Source: Clostridia bacterium (GTDB lineage Bacteria > Bacillota > Clostridia > Christensenellales > Aristaeellaceae). From it: a DNA stretch of 64,000 nucleotides. The notes beneath the pieces are model-generated. The model was not told where the DNA came from. It did no database searches and saw nothing but the letters and a program-made list of their open reading frames with translations. Location of the stretch: the NCBI GenBank assembly GCA_900769075.1, contig CAAGFE010000060.1, forward strand, positions 62,001 through 126,000, read 5' to 3'. Positions 8,833 to 16,847 of this stretch are shown piece by piece. The position numbers and the translations under genes were made by a program. Each line of letters opens with the position of its first letter. Position 1 is the first letter of the stretch.

Positions 8833-9773
8833 CAGCGGGCACCCTCCTTCTTCACAAAGCTGATCCGGGGATCAATCACGCCCATCAGCAGATCGCCCAG
8901 CAGCAATCCGATGATACCGATGCAGCTGTACAGCATGACAATCGCCTGAACCATGGGGTTATCCTGGCGGCCGATCACGTCCACCAGCAATCCGCCCATG
9001 CCGGGGATGGAATACAGCGACTCAATATAGATGGAGCCGCTGATTGTATACAAAAGGGAGGTGGGAATGTACTGAATCATGGGGACGAAGGCGTTGCGGA
9101 AAACATGCCCCATCATGATCTTCTTCTCCGCCACGCCCTTTGCGCGGGCCAGGCGGACATAATCCTTGTTCATTTCGTCCACCATGTAGCGGCGCAGCCA
9201 CATCGCATAGGATGCGGTGCTGCCAAGGGACATGGAGAACACGGGCAGGATCCAGGTCACCAGATTCTTTTCATCAAAGAGCATCGGGATCTTCAGGAAA
9301 CCAGTGCCGTACATCTGAATGAAGATGTAATACACGGCAGCAGGGACGGCGTTGATGAAAACGATATAAACCGTGCCGATGCGATCCCAGAACTTGCCCT
9401 TGCTGCGGGCCATCGCCGTGCCCAGCGGAATGCCCATCAGCAGCGAGAGCGCCATGGACATCACGCCCAGCTTGATGGACACGGGTGCTTTCCGGACGAT
9501 GATGTCGGCGATCGGGGCGCCGGCGCTGTAACGCGCGGAGGTACCCAAATCTCCGTGAAAGAGATCAACAAAGAAATTCCACAGCTGGACAGGAATCGGA
9601 TCATTCAGACCCAGCTGCTCCAGCTTGGCGTTGATGGTCGCTGCGTCTGCCTTCTCAAAATTGTCGAAGTATCCTTCGATCGGCATCTGTCGGAGCAGCA
9701 CAAAAACCACTGTGATAATAATACACAGCGTGATCAGCGAGGAAGCGAGGCGCTTGAGGGAATACTTCAGCAT
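8832..9773 (-). CDS. oppB: Oligopeptide ABC transporter permease OppB
   Basis: The product is 313 residues from the ATG at 9773 (MLKYSLKRLASS), the typical OppB N-terminus with its first membrane helix at about 10-30. The OppB motif GDLGTS followed by a PVSIKLG helix, the EAA-like loop (YVRLARAKGVAEKKI) and a C-terminal hydrophobic segment ending LMGVIDPRISF are present. A GTG at 9806 in the same frame is possible but has poor Shine-Dalgarno spacing. The oppA-oppB spacer is about 160 bases and holds a GC-rich hairpin. Confidence 0.94.
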   Translation of the reverse strand: MLKYSLKRLASSLITLCIIITVVFVLLRQMPIEGYFDNFEKADAATINAKLEQLGLNDPIPVQLWNFFVDLFHGDLGTSARYSAGAPIADIIVRKAPVSIKLGVMSMALSLLMGIPLGTAMARSKGKFWDRIGTVYIVFINAVPAAVYYIFIQMYGTGFLKIPMLFDEKNLVTWILPVFSMSLGSTASYAMWLRRYMVDEMNKDYVRLARAKGVAEKKIMMGHVFRNAFVPMIQYIPTSLLYTISGSIYIESLYSIPGMGGLLVDVIGRQDNPMVQAIVMLYSCIGIIGLLLGDLLMGVIDPRISFVKKEGAR

Positions 9774-9871
9774 ATGCTTTTCACAACCTTCATGGGCGAT
9801 ACACACCCTCTTTCGGGCATGCGGGGAAGCGGAATAACAAAAGAGCGGGCAAGCTCACAATGACACCGAGA

Positions 9872-9901
9872 GCCCGGACGACGCGAACACGTCGCCCGGG
9901 C
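9872..9901 (-). terminator. GC-rich hairpin between oppA and oppB (attenuator or processing site)
   Basis: The arms GCCCGG-A-CGACG and CGTCG-C-CCGGGC form a near-perfect stem with a short loop. It lies 33 bases after the oppA stop on the transcribed strand. No T-run follows, so it is not a classic intrinsic terminator. Such hairpins behind solute-binding-protein genes commonly stabilise the upstream message or give partial termination, so that the binding protein exceeds the permease; that role is inferred here. Confidence 0.6.
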
Positions 9902-9934
9902 GTTTGATAAATGACCTTGTGATGGCTGCCTGTA

Positions 9935-11806
9935 TTACTGAGCAGCTTCAGCGATCTTGGCGCGCTCCTCCAGCCATGCATCGTATGCATCCCAGTATTC
10001 GTCAGTGCTCATGGGCTTTTCAAGCAGCTGCTGACCCTTGTAGCGGTCATTGGAGATGCCGAAGGGAGCGAACTGGGACTCGAAGGGATTCAGGCGGGAC
10101 GCGGTGTAGCCACCGTTGTCGTAGCCGTAGGGGACGATGATCGAATGCTCAATCAGGAACGCCTCAGCAACAGCATAGGCTTCATAGCGGGCCTGGAGAT
10201 CATCGGTGATGGCGCGGGCAGCATCCACCAGCTTGTAGTACTCGCTGACGCCGTTTTCGTCCAGGTACTCCGTTGCCAGCTCAGGCCAGTTGTAGGTGCC
10301 ATCGTAGAAGGGATCGGTGTAGGTGTTGGGATCGGCGTAGTCAGGGCCCCAGTTGCACTTCATCAGCGCATACTTGCCGGAGCGGCGGACTTCCTTCAGG
10401 AAGCCGGAGGAGGGACCGGCCTCAACACGGATGTCGATGTAGTCAGTGCCCAGCAGGGCTTCCAGCTGCTGCTCAACGACGACGCATTCTTCTGCCCAGG
10501 AGGAGCTGGAGGGGTTATAGGGCATCAGGATCGTAATGGGCAGGGTTGCACCGGCTTCCTTCAGCTCTTCCACCGCTGCAGCCTTGTAGGCCAGGGCCTT
10601 TTCCTCGTTGAAGGTATCGGTGCCCAGCGCGGTGATCTCCGCCAGCGCGCCCATGTCGGTGTAGTCCACACCGTTGATGGAAACGAACTCCGGCGGGGTC
10701 ACGGTGTTGAACAGCAGCGCTTCGGGATTGTCGGGATCCATGACCAGCTTGGACTTGACGCGATCCAGGCCGTAGTAGATGGACTTGCGGAAGTTCTCGT
10801 TGTTGACGGCGATCTGCCAGTTTTCGGGCTCATATTCCGCGTCAAAGTTCGGGTCAAAGTTGAAGGCCCAGAAGTAGGTGTAGAAGCCGCTCTGACGGAC
10901 CGGACGGATCAAGTCAGCCTTCTCGGGATCGTTCAGCCATTCGGAAGCGATGGTGGAGGTGATGTCAGCGCTGTCATATTCGCCGCGGCTGAACAGCTCG
11001 GGAGAAATGGTGCTGGCTTCCTTGTTGTAGGTCTGCTCGATGCGGTCGATGAAGACGTTCTCCGCATCCCAGTTTTGGGTATTCTTGGCGTAAACGCGGG
11101 TCTGCTGGGGCTTGAACTCCGCCAGATAGTAAGCGCCGCAGTAGAGCAGGTTCTCGTTGCTGGTGGCGACGCCGAAGTCAGCGCCCTTTTCAGCCAGGAA
11201 ATCCGCATTCACGGGCATGAAGCAAACGTAGGTCAGCATGGAGAGGAAGTAAGGCACGGGCTCCACCAGGGTGTACTGGAGGGTGTAGGTGTCCAGCGCC
11301 TTCACACCGACGGTGTCGAAGTCCATCACAGGATAAGCTTCCTTGCCCTCTTCGGGGGTGCTGGTGCCCAGGTAGTAATCCTCAGCACCGGCGATGACGG
11401 AATAGAAGATGTTTGCTGTAGAAGAGGCGTTCTTGGCATCCAGAATGTACTTGGCGGCAGTGACGAAGTCCTCCGCTGTCACGGATGCGTAGACGCTGCC
11501 GTCGGCCTTCACCCAGGTCGCATCCTCACGGAGCTTGAAGGTGTAGGTCAGGTTGGCAGGATCATACGCCCAGCTCAGGGCCAGAGAGGGCTGAACCTCA
11601 CCGAACTTGTTGTACTCCACCAGCGTGTCGATGACATTGGCGGCGACCGCAAACTCATTGGCGGTGGCTGTGGTCAGGTAGTTCAGCGAAGTGATCTCGC
11701 CGGAGTACAGCGTGCGGTAGGTCACAGGCTCTTCCGCTGCGGCCGGCGTGACGGCCATACAGACCATCAAAGCCATGCTAAGCATAAAGGCGATCATTCT
11801 CTTCAT
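9935..11806 (-). CDS. oppA: Oligopeptide-binding protein OppA (SBP_bac_5 family)
   Basis: From the ATG at 11806, which has AGGAGG at good spacing, the product has 623 residues. It begins with a Sec signal (MKRMIAFMLSMALMVCMAV...AAA/EE). The mature protein has the family-5 solute-binding layout: TYTFKLREDATW near residue 95, an ALVEPVPYFLSML-like region, and a late CNWGPDYADPNTY motif, which is highly characteristic of OppA/MppA. The only Cys in the signal is preceded by Met-Val, so a canonical lipobox is missing. That is unusual for a Gram-positive OppA. It is the first gene of the opp operon, with a clear sigma-A promoter upstream. Confidence 0.95.
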   Translation of the reverse strand: MKRMIAFMLSMALMVCMAVTPAAAEEPVTYRTLYSGEITSLNYLTTATANEFAVAANVIDTLVEYNKFGEVQPSLALSWAYDPANLTYTFKLREDATWVKADGSVYASVTAEDFVTAAKYILDAKNASSTANIFYSVIAGAEDYYLGTSTPEEGKEAYPVMDFDTVGVKALDTYTLQYTLVEPVPYFLSMLTYVCFMPVNADFLAEKGADFGVATSNENLLYCGAYYLAEFKPQQTRVYAKNTQNWDAENVFIDRIEQTYNKEASTISPELFSRGEYDSADITSTIASEWLNDPEKADLIRPVRQSGFYTYFWAFNFDPNFDAEYEPENWQIAVNNENFRKSIYYGLDRVKSKLVMDPDNPEALLFNTVTPPEFVSINGVDYTDMGALAEITALGTDTFNEEKALAYKAAAVEELKEAGATLPITILMPYNPSSSSWAEECVVVEQQLEALLGTDYIDIRVEAGPSSGFLKEVRRSGKYALMKCNWGPDYADPNTYTDPFYDGTYNWPELATEYLDENGVSEYYKLVDAARAITDDLQARYEAYAVAEAFLIEHSIIVPYGYDNGGYTASRLNPFESQFAPFGISNDRYKGQQLLEKPMSTDEYWDAYDAWLEERAKIAEAAQ

Positions 11807-11858
11807 GATGACAATCCTCCTGTTTGCAATGTGCGGGCCTTTTTTCCCGTTGGTATGT

Positions 11859-11887
11859 ATCATATCATACATTCCGCACAAATGCAA
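11859..11887 (-). promoter_or_regulatory. Sigma-A promoter of the opp/murein-peptide operon
   Basis: On the minus strand there is TTGCAT at 11887-11882, a 17-base spacer and TATGAT at 11864-11859. It lies about 50 bases upstream of the oppA ATG. A second overlapping TATGAT lies 5 bases nearer the -35 at poor spacing. A small CGGG/CCCG hairpin occurs in the leader before the Shine-Dalgarno. Confidence 0.75.
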
Positions 11888-11988
11888 TTAGTATACAGAA
11901 AAAATGCAAAGATGGGCATCAACTTGGGGATTTTTCGGCAAAATGAACCGATTATCTGCATGAAGCTGGCATTTTGGATGCAATGCTG

Positions 11989-13377
11989 TCAATTTGAGGC
12001 CTGGCGGAGCGTTTCGTAGGCGATCAGGCGGGCCTGTCCGTCCATCTGACGCATGGTAAAGGGCAATTCGGCCCCGATGCGTTCCACCTCGCCGGACTGA
12101 TTGTCATAGGGATCCACCCGCAGCACGGACAGCCCAGGGGTCAGCTCCGCCTGAAATGCACGGTTGGCAACCATGCGCATCGGATCCAGATTGCCGAAGT
12201 AGAACTGATGACGTTCAGCGCTGCCGTACCGGTAGGCGCTGCCGCCATAGCTGCAGTCAGCAAACAGCCAGCCCCAGCCCTCCAGATAAAACTGTGCCCA
12301 GTCGTGGCTGCCGGAGTAGTCCTCCGAAATGGACAAGCCGCTCTGCCAGCGCGCCGGAATGCCGCCGATCCTGCACAGAATGATGAAGAGCAGCGCCTGC
12401 AGGCCGCAATCCCCCCGCAGGTTGACCGCGCAGTATTCGTTCAGACTGTCGATCTGGAAATAATCCCGCATGAAGGAATAATCGACCTTTGTGGTGACAA
12501 ACTCGTAGTACTTCCACGCTTTGATGGCGCTGGAGGAAGCGTCCCGGGCAAGGTCAGCTTCAAGGCGCTTCAAATAGGGCGTGAAGCGCATGAACGCGCC
12601 GGATTCGGCCAGATCCTCTGCGCAGGGCGGCGGGACGTTGGGATACAGCGGTGAGGCCGGGGCGGGCTGATGCAGAGGATCCGCATATTTGATGCTGCTC
12701 ACATAGCTGTATTGGAGCGAAAATGCCCGCCAGGTTTCCAGGTGTCTGTGCCAATGGGCCGTCCGGGCAGGCGCATCCTCCGGGGCAATGCCGTCCGGGT
12801 CACCTGCCAGGAGGCGGATGTCGCTCTGCTGGGCTGATGGAGCGGGAAATGGCAAATGAACCAGGTATTCCCCGGGCAGGAAATCCTCTTTCTCCACAGA
12901 TACGCTTGTTTCCATCGTGATGCGGCGGGTCAGACTCCCCTTCTCCTTGATTTCACGGATCATGGGATCCAGCCAGTCATTCACCTGGCTGACTTCCTTC
13001 CCCGCCTGACGCATCAGGTCGGGATGGCGCGCGATGGAACGGTGGAAACGCACGAAATAACGCTTTTCTCCGTGGAGATAGATGAAATCGATGCAGCCGC
13101 TCAGTTCCAAGTCATCAAACTGCTGCTCGGTCACGGCAGGAACCAGCTCCCGCAGCTTTTCCAATGCCTGCGCACGGTTCCAGGGGTATTGGGTCGGCAG
13201 ACGGCGAATCCGCTCACGTTCGCAGATCAGACGAGCACGAAGCATTTCAGGCAGCTCCCGGCTCAGGCGGCGGTCAATGGCCTGAACTGCGCCCTCCAGA
13301 TCACCTGCCCACTTGCGCTTGAGAATGTCCTCCGGCAGCGGCGCGGAAAGGGAATCAACGCACATCCTTGGATCCAT
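11989..13377 (-). CDS. Transglutaminase-like (papain-fold) protein
   Basis: The 462-residue protein starts at an ATG with AGGAGG 9 bases upstream. The C-terminal part has a transglutaminase core: Cys324 in LRGDCGLQALL, His358 in SGSHDWAQF and Asp374 in LFADCSYG, in the order and spacing of the Cys-His-Asp triad. The N-terminal about 280 residues are mostly helical, with no recognised domain. There is no signal peptide, so it is probably cytosolic. Bacterial members of this superfamily are more often proteases or amidases than cross-linkers. It lies upstream of the opp operon and has its own promoter. A peptidase role on imported peptides is possible but unproven. Confidence 0.85.
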   Translation of the reverse strand: MDPRMCVDSLSAPLPEDILKRKWAGDLEGAVQAIDRRLSRELPEMLRARLICERERIRRLPTQYPWNRAQALEKLRELVPAVTEQQFDDLELSGCIDFIYLHGEKRYFVRFHRSIARHPDLMRQAGKEVSQVNDWLDPMIREIKEKGSLTRRITMETSVSVEKEDFLPGEYLVHLPFPAPSAQQSDIRLLAGDPDGIAPEDAPARTAHWHRHLETWRAFSLQYSYVSSIKYADPLHQPAPASPLYPNVPPPCAEDLAESGAFMRFTPYLKRLEADLARDASSSAIKAWKYYEFVTTKVDYSFMRDYFQIDSLNEYCAVNLRGDCGLQALLFIILCRIGGIPARWQSGLSISEDYSGSHDWAQFYLEGWGWLFADCSYGGSAYRYGSAERHQFYFGNLDPMRMVANRAFQAELTPGLSVLRVDPYDNQSGEVERIGAELPFTMRQMDGQARLIAYETLRQASN

Positions 13378-13408
13378 ACAGAAATTCCTCCTGCAGCATG
13401 ATGGAATG

Positions 13409-13438
13409 ATTGTAGCATATCTGTCGGTGAAAAAACAA
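13409..13438 (-). promoter_or_regulatory. Putative sigma-A promoter of the transglutaminase-like gene
   Basis: TTGTTT, an 18-base spacer and TACAAT on the minus strand, about 32 bases before the ATG at 13377. It begins directly after the P1 peptidase stop. Confidence 0.55.
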
Positions 13439-13442
13439 GTCC

Positions 13443-14453
13443 TCATGAGGGCGTCCAGAATTCGGACAGGCTGCGGCGGAGCTTTCCGCTGTACCCTGTC
13501 ACAGGATTGGCAAAGTACATGGAGTGGAGCACCGCTTCCTCCGTCGCCTCGGCCACGGCACGGAACGCCTTGTTGATCTGGCTTTCGTGGATGCAGCGCA
13601 GGGAGAAGCAGCCTGCCCGCTCGGGAAAGCGGTTGGCCGTGGAGAAGCCGATCATGACTTCCCCGCTCCCATGCCCGATATAGCTGCCCAGGCGTGCCAG
13701 GCCGACGCTGCACCGGCGGATGATGCGGGTCAGCTGACGGGAGGTTACGGGCAGATCTGTTGCCACAATCATGATGCAGCTGCCCTGATCGGGGGTATCC
13801 TCATGAATCCGGCGCTCAATGTCAAGGCCGACCGGCTGCCCGTCAATGCGCAGGTCGGAGAGGGAGCCATGGTTCGTCTGCACCAGGACGCCCAGGTGGA
13901 AGATTTCCCCGTCGATCTCAATCTGGCGGGAGGAGGTGCCGATGCCGCCCTTCAGGTCGTGACAGGTCATGCCCTTGCCTGCGCCGACGTCACCCTCGGC
14001 AAAGCTCGCGGAGGCTGACTCGATCGCGGCGAAAACATGCTCCTGCGCCACGGCGCGTTCGCGGATGTCGTTGAGGGAGGCGTCGTTGCATTCGCAGACA
14101 ACCGGGTTGACGGAGGTGATGGCATAGCCGCTCTGCTCGGCCTGGCGGCACATGTATTCCACCATCGCATCGTGCACCTTGCCGACGTTCAGCGTGTTGG
14201 TCAGGGCAATAGGCGTTTCCAGTGTGCCGAGTTCCGCAATCTGCATCAATCCGGCCGTTTTGCCGAAGCCGTTGAGCACATGCTGGGCGGCGACCATCTT
14301 CCGCCGGAAAATGTCATCCTCGCAGGGCAGCACGACAGTGACGCCGGTCTTGTGCCGGTCATTGTCAATCGTACAGTGACCGACGCGGACGCCGGGCACG
14401 TCGCCGATGGAATTGAGCTCGCCGTGCGGCATTCGTCCGACCTTCATGAACAT
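13443..14453 (-). CDS. P1-family (S58, DmpA-like) aminopeptidase
   Basis: The 336-residue protein belongs to the DmpA/BapA family of self-cleaving N-terminal nucleophile aminopeptidases (L-aminopeptidase, D-Ala-esterase/amidase, beta-peptidase). Family motifs are GDVPGVRVGH near the start, ETPIALTNTL, a GKGMTCHDLKGGIG region and the autocleavage/nucleophile site HGSGEVMIGFSTANR with Ser263. Start choice: AGGGGAGGA lies 6-7 bases before the ATG at 14453; an upstream in-frame ATG at 14477 would place the Shine-Dalgarno inside the coding sequence. It may act on D-Ala-containing peptides, like the adjacent opp operon enzymes; specificity is inferred. Confidence 0.9.
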   Translation of the reverse strand: MFMKVGRMPHGELNSIGDVPGVRVGHCTIDNDRHKTGVTVVLPCEDDIFRRKMVAAQHVLNGFGKTAGLMQIAELGTLETPIALTNTLNVGKVHDAMVEYMCRQAEQSGYAITSVNPVVCECNDASLNDIRERAVAQEHVFAAIESASASFAEGDVGAGKGMTCHDLKGGIGTSSRQIEIDGEIFHLGVLVQTNHGSLSDLRIDGQPVGLDIERRIHEDTPDQGSCIMIVATDLPVTSRQLTRIIRRCSVGLARLGSYIGHGSGEVMIGFSTANRFPERAGCFSLRCIHESQINKAFRAVAEATEEAVLHSMYFANPVTGYSGKLRRSLSEFWTPS

Positions 14454-14486
14454 GGGCATTCCTCCCCTGAATTTCATCGCTGTATC

Positions 14487-14514
14487 ATTATATCACATTC
14501 CTCCGCGCAATCAA
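14487..14514 (-). promoter_or_regulatory. Sigma-A promoter of the P1 peptidase gene
   Basis: TTGATT, a 16-base spacer and a consensus TATAAT on the minus strand, 33 bases before the chosen ATG. Confidence 0.65.
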
Positions 14515-14612
14515 GCACAATCTGGCATCAGCTTCCAGCATCATCCTTGGCGAAACCGGCTACAATACCCGCGAACCCCATTTTTCTCAACAAATTCAAG
14601 GAGGCATGCAGT

Positions 14613-15170
14613 ATGCGCGCAACCGGCATTGTCCGCCGCATTGACGACCTGGGTCGTGTGGTGATTCCCAAGGAGATTCGCCGTACGCTCCGGATCAGAG
14701 AGGGCGACCCGCTCGAGATCTACACGGACCGCGACGGCGAGGTCATTCTGAAAAAGTACAGCCCCATTGGTGAAATGTCCTCGTTCGCGAAGGATTACAC
14801 CGAGAGCCTTTTCCGCTCGCTGGGGCACATCGCCGTGATTGTCGACCGGGATCAGGTGGTGGCGGCCAGCGGCGTTTCCCGGAAGGAACTGTGGGACAAG
14901 CCGATCTCCCAGGATCTTGAAACCGCCATTGCCGGACGTCAGACGGTGGCGCTCAATCGACAGCAGGGCGGACGCACCATGGCCGTTACCAACGAGGAGG
15001 ATGCAAACGCCGCCTACACCGCGCAGGTGATCAGCCCCATCATTGCGGACGGCGAGGCCATCGGTGCCGTGTTGCTGATGAGCCGTGAAAACGGCGTGCG
15101 CATGGGCGATACCGAAATCAAGGTGGCGGAAACCGCCGCGGGCATCGTGGGCCGCCAGATGGAGCAGTAA
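14613..15170 (+). CDS. spoVT: Stage V sporulation protein T (AbrB/MazE N-domain plus GAF)
   Basis: The 185-residue protein begins MRATGIVRRIDDLGRVVIPK, the AbrB-like swapped-hairpin DNA-binding domain (about 1-52), followed by a GAF-like domain ending ETAAGIVGRQMEQ. Length and domain order match SpoVT, a sigma-G-dependent regulator of forespore gene expression. An AAGGAGG Shine-Dalgarno precedes the ATG at 14613. It is divergent from the P1 peptidase gene and followed by a strong terminator. The spoVT - spoVB-like - yabN - rqcP order is conserved with Bacillus, which supports the call and implies an endospore-forming ancestry. Confidence 0.96.
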   Translation: MRATGIVRRIDDLGRVVIPKEIRRTLRIREGDPLEIYTDRDGEVILKKYSPIGEMSSFAKDYTESLFRSLGHIAVIVDRDQVVAASGVSRKELWDKPISQDLETAIAGRQTVALNRQQGGRTMAVTNEEDANAAYTAQVISPIIADGEAIGAVLLMSRENGVRMGDTEIKVAETAAGIVGRQMEQ

Positions 15171-15189
15171 GGGGGAAGTCCCCCTTTTT
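15171..15189 (+). terminator. Intrinsic terminator after spoVT
   Basis: GGGGG/CCCCC stem with a four-base loop followed by five T residues, immediately after the spoVT stop. Confidence 0.85.
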
Positions 15190-15200
15190 CTGTTTGATGC

Positions 15201-15229
15201 TTGTGCAATGAGGGAAAGAGGGGTATAAT
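15201..15229 (+). promoter_or_regulatory. Promoter of the spoVB-like gene
   Basis: TTGTGC, a 17-base spacer and consensus TATAAT, ending 34 bases before the ATG at 15264. Confidence 0.7.
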
Positions 15230-15263
15230 AGGATGCGGTATTATGTGCGAAAGGATGCATCCT

Positions 15264-16832
15264 ATGTCGAATCCTAAAACAAAGTCCATCATCGGCGGCA
15301 TGACGGTGCTGGGACTTGCGGGTGTGATCTGCAAGCTGGTCGGCGTGCTGTATTCCATCCCGCTGACGTGGATGATCGGTACCCAGGGGCTGGGCGTTTA
15401 TAACGCGGTATTCCCGGCCTACAATCTGCTGCTGACGATTTCCTCAGCGGGATTGCCGGTGGCGGTCAGCCGTTTGGTGGCCCGCTGCCTCGCCCAGGAT
15501 AATCCCCGCGGGGCGAAGCATGTGTTCAAGACTGCACTGCTCCTGCTGCTGGGGGTCGGCAGCATTGCCACCATCATCATGCTGGCAGGCAGCGGGTTCC
15601 TTGCTGCTGCGTCGGATCAGCCCACCAGCCGCATCGGCTTCCAGGTGATTGCCCCCTGCGTGGTGATTGTCTGCGTGCTGAGCGCCTTCCGCGGCTTTAT
15701 GCAGGGCCAGCAGAACATGGTGCCCACAGCCATCAGCCAGCTGATCGAGCAGGTCGGCAAGGTGTTTCTGGCCCTGCCAATGGCTTACCTGGGCAGCAGG
15801 ATCGGCATTGAATACGGCGCTGCAGGGGCCCTGCTTGGCACGACCATCGTGGAAGGCGTTGCGCTCTTGTACATGATCCTGCTCTACATGCGCCGCCGGA
15901 ACAGCTTTGCGGCCCTTCCCCAGCTGAACGCAAGCCAGCCCGAATCTACCGGCAGCATCGCCCGTCAGCTGATGACACTCTCGCTGCCCATCACGATCGG
16001 CGCGTGTATCGTGCCCCTGTCCCAGTATATTGATTCCATCATGTTGGTGAGCCGATTGATGTCCACCGGCATGACGGCGGAAACCGCCAGTTCGGTTTAC
16101 GGTTTGTTCTCCGGTACGGTTATCCGCATCATCAACATTCCCACGGCGCTGGCGCTGGCGGTCAGCATGTCCCTGGTGCCTGCGATTTCCTCCGCCAAGG
16201 CGGTCAATGACAATGCTGCCGTTGCCCGCCAGACGGATCTGGGCATGCGGTTCGCATTCCTGATCGGACTCCCCTGCTCCATCGGCATGAGCGTCCTGGC
16301 GGAGCCCATGATGCGCTTCTTCTACCAGGGCAGCATCGTCGAGGAGGAACTGATCCTCGGCGGCGAACTGCTCACCATGTCCAGCCTGACGATCATCCTG
16401 TTCACCGTGGTGCAGGCGACGACCAGCGTTCTGCAGGGGCTGGGCAAACAGCGCATTCCCATGTACACGCTGGTGGCGGGGGTGGTCTGCAAGATCATCC
16501 TGAATTATGTGCTGATCGCCATCCCTTCCATCAACATTCACGGTGCGCCCATCGCATCCCTGGTGTGCTACACCGTTTCCATGGTGCCGAACCTGTATTT
16601 CATGCTGAAGTACACCGAATCGAGGATGAATTGGGTCGGCTGGATGGTTCGTCCCGGCATCGCAACGGCGGCGATGGGCGTTGTTGTTTGGCTGCTGCGC
16701 GAGCTGCTGCCGGTGAACCGGCTGACGCTGCTGCTGGAGGTGGCTGCGGGCATCGTGGTATACGCCGTGGCTGCGCTGGCGGTTAAAGCCATCACGAAAG
16801 ACGATCTGCGAGCCTTCCGCCGCAAAAAGTAA
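15264..16832 (+). CDS. spoVB: SpoVB/MurJ-type MOP-superfamily polysaccharide/lipid flippase
   Basis: The protein has 522 residues and about 14 hydrophobic segments, and starts MSNPKTKSIIGGMTVLGLAG, typical of the polysaccharide-export/stage V sporulation protein B group. Motifs such as SSAGLPVAVSRLVA and FRGFMQGQQNMVPTAISQ are hallmark sequences of this family. It probably flips lipid-linked cell-wall or cortex precursors across the cytoplasmic membrane. The ATG at 15264 has an AAAGGA Shine-Dalgarno; a GTG-led extension to 15201 would overlap the promoter. The stop is 15 bases before the mazG start. B. subtilis has SpoVB and YabM of this type; the position next to yabN fits YabM equally well. 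Confidence 0.88.
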   Translation: MSNPKTKSIIGGMTVLGLAGVICKLVGVLYSIPLTWMIGTQGLGVYNAVFPAYNLLLTISSAGLPVAVSRLVARCLAQDNPRGAKHVFKTALLLLLGVGSIATIIMLAGSGFLAAASDQPTSRIGFQVIAPCVVIVCVLSAFRGFMQGQQNMVPTAISQLIEQVGKVFLALPMAYLGSRIGIEYGAAGALLGTTIVEGVALLYMILLYMRRRNSFAALPQLNASQPESTGSIARQLMTLSLPITIGACIVPLSQYIDSIMLVSRLMSTGMTAETASSVYGLFSGTVIRIINIPTALALAVSMSLVPAISSAKAVNDNAAVARQTDLGMRFAFLIGLPCSIGMSVLAEPMMRFFYQGSIVEEELILGGELLTMSSLTIILFTVVQATTSVLQGLGKQRIPMYTLVAGVVCKIILNYVLIAIPSINIHGAPIASLVCYTVSMVPNLYFMLKYTESRMNWVGWMVRPGIATAAMGVVVWLLRELLPVNRLTLLLEVAAGIVVYAVAALAVKAITKDDLRAFRRKK

Positions 16833-16847
16833 GAAGATGAGGTGCTG

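Noticed and set aside
14521..14612. Sigma-G promoter upstream of spoVT
   Set aside because: TACAAT-like and GCATCA-like hexamers exist, but neither matches the sigma-G consensus well enough to support a call.
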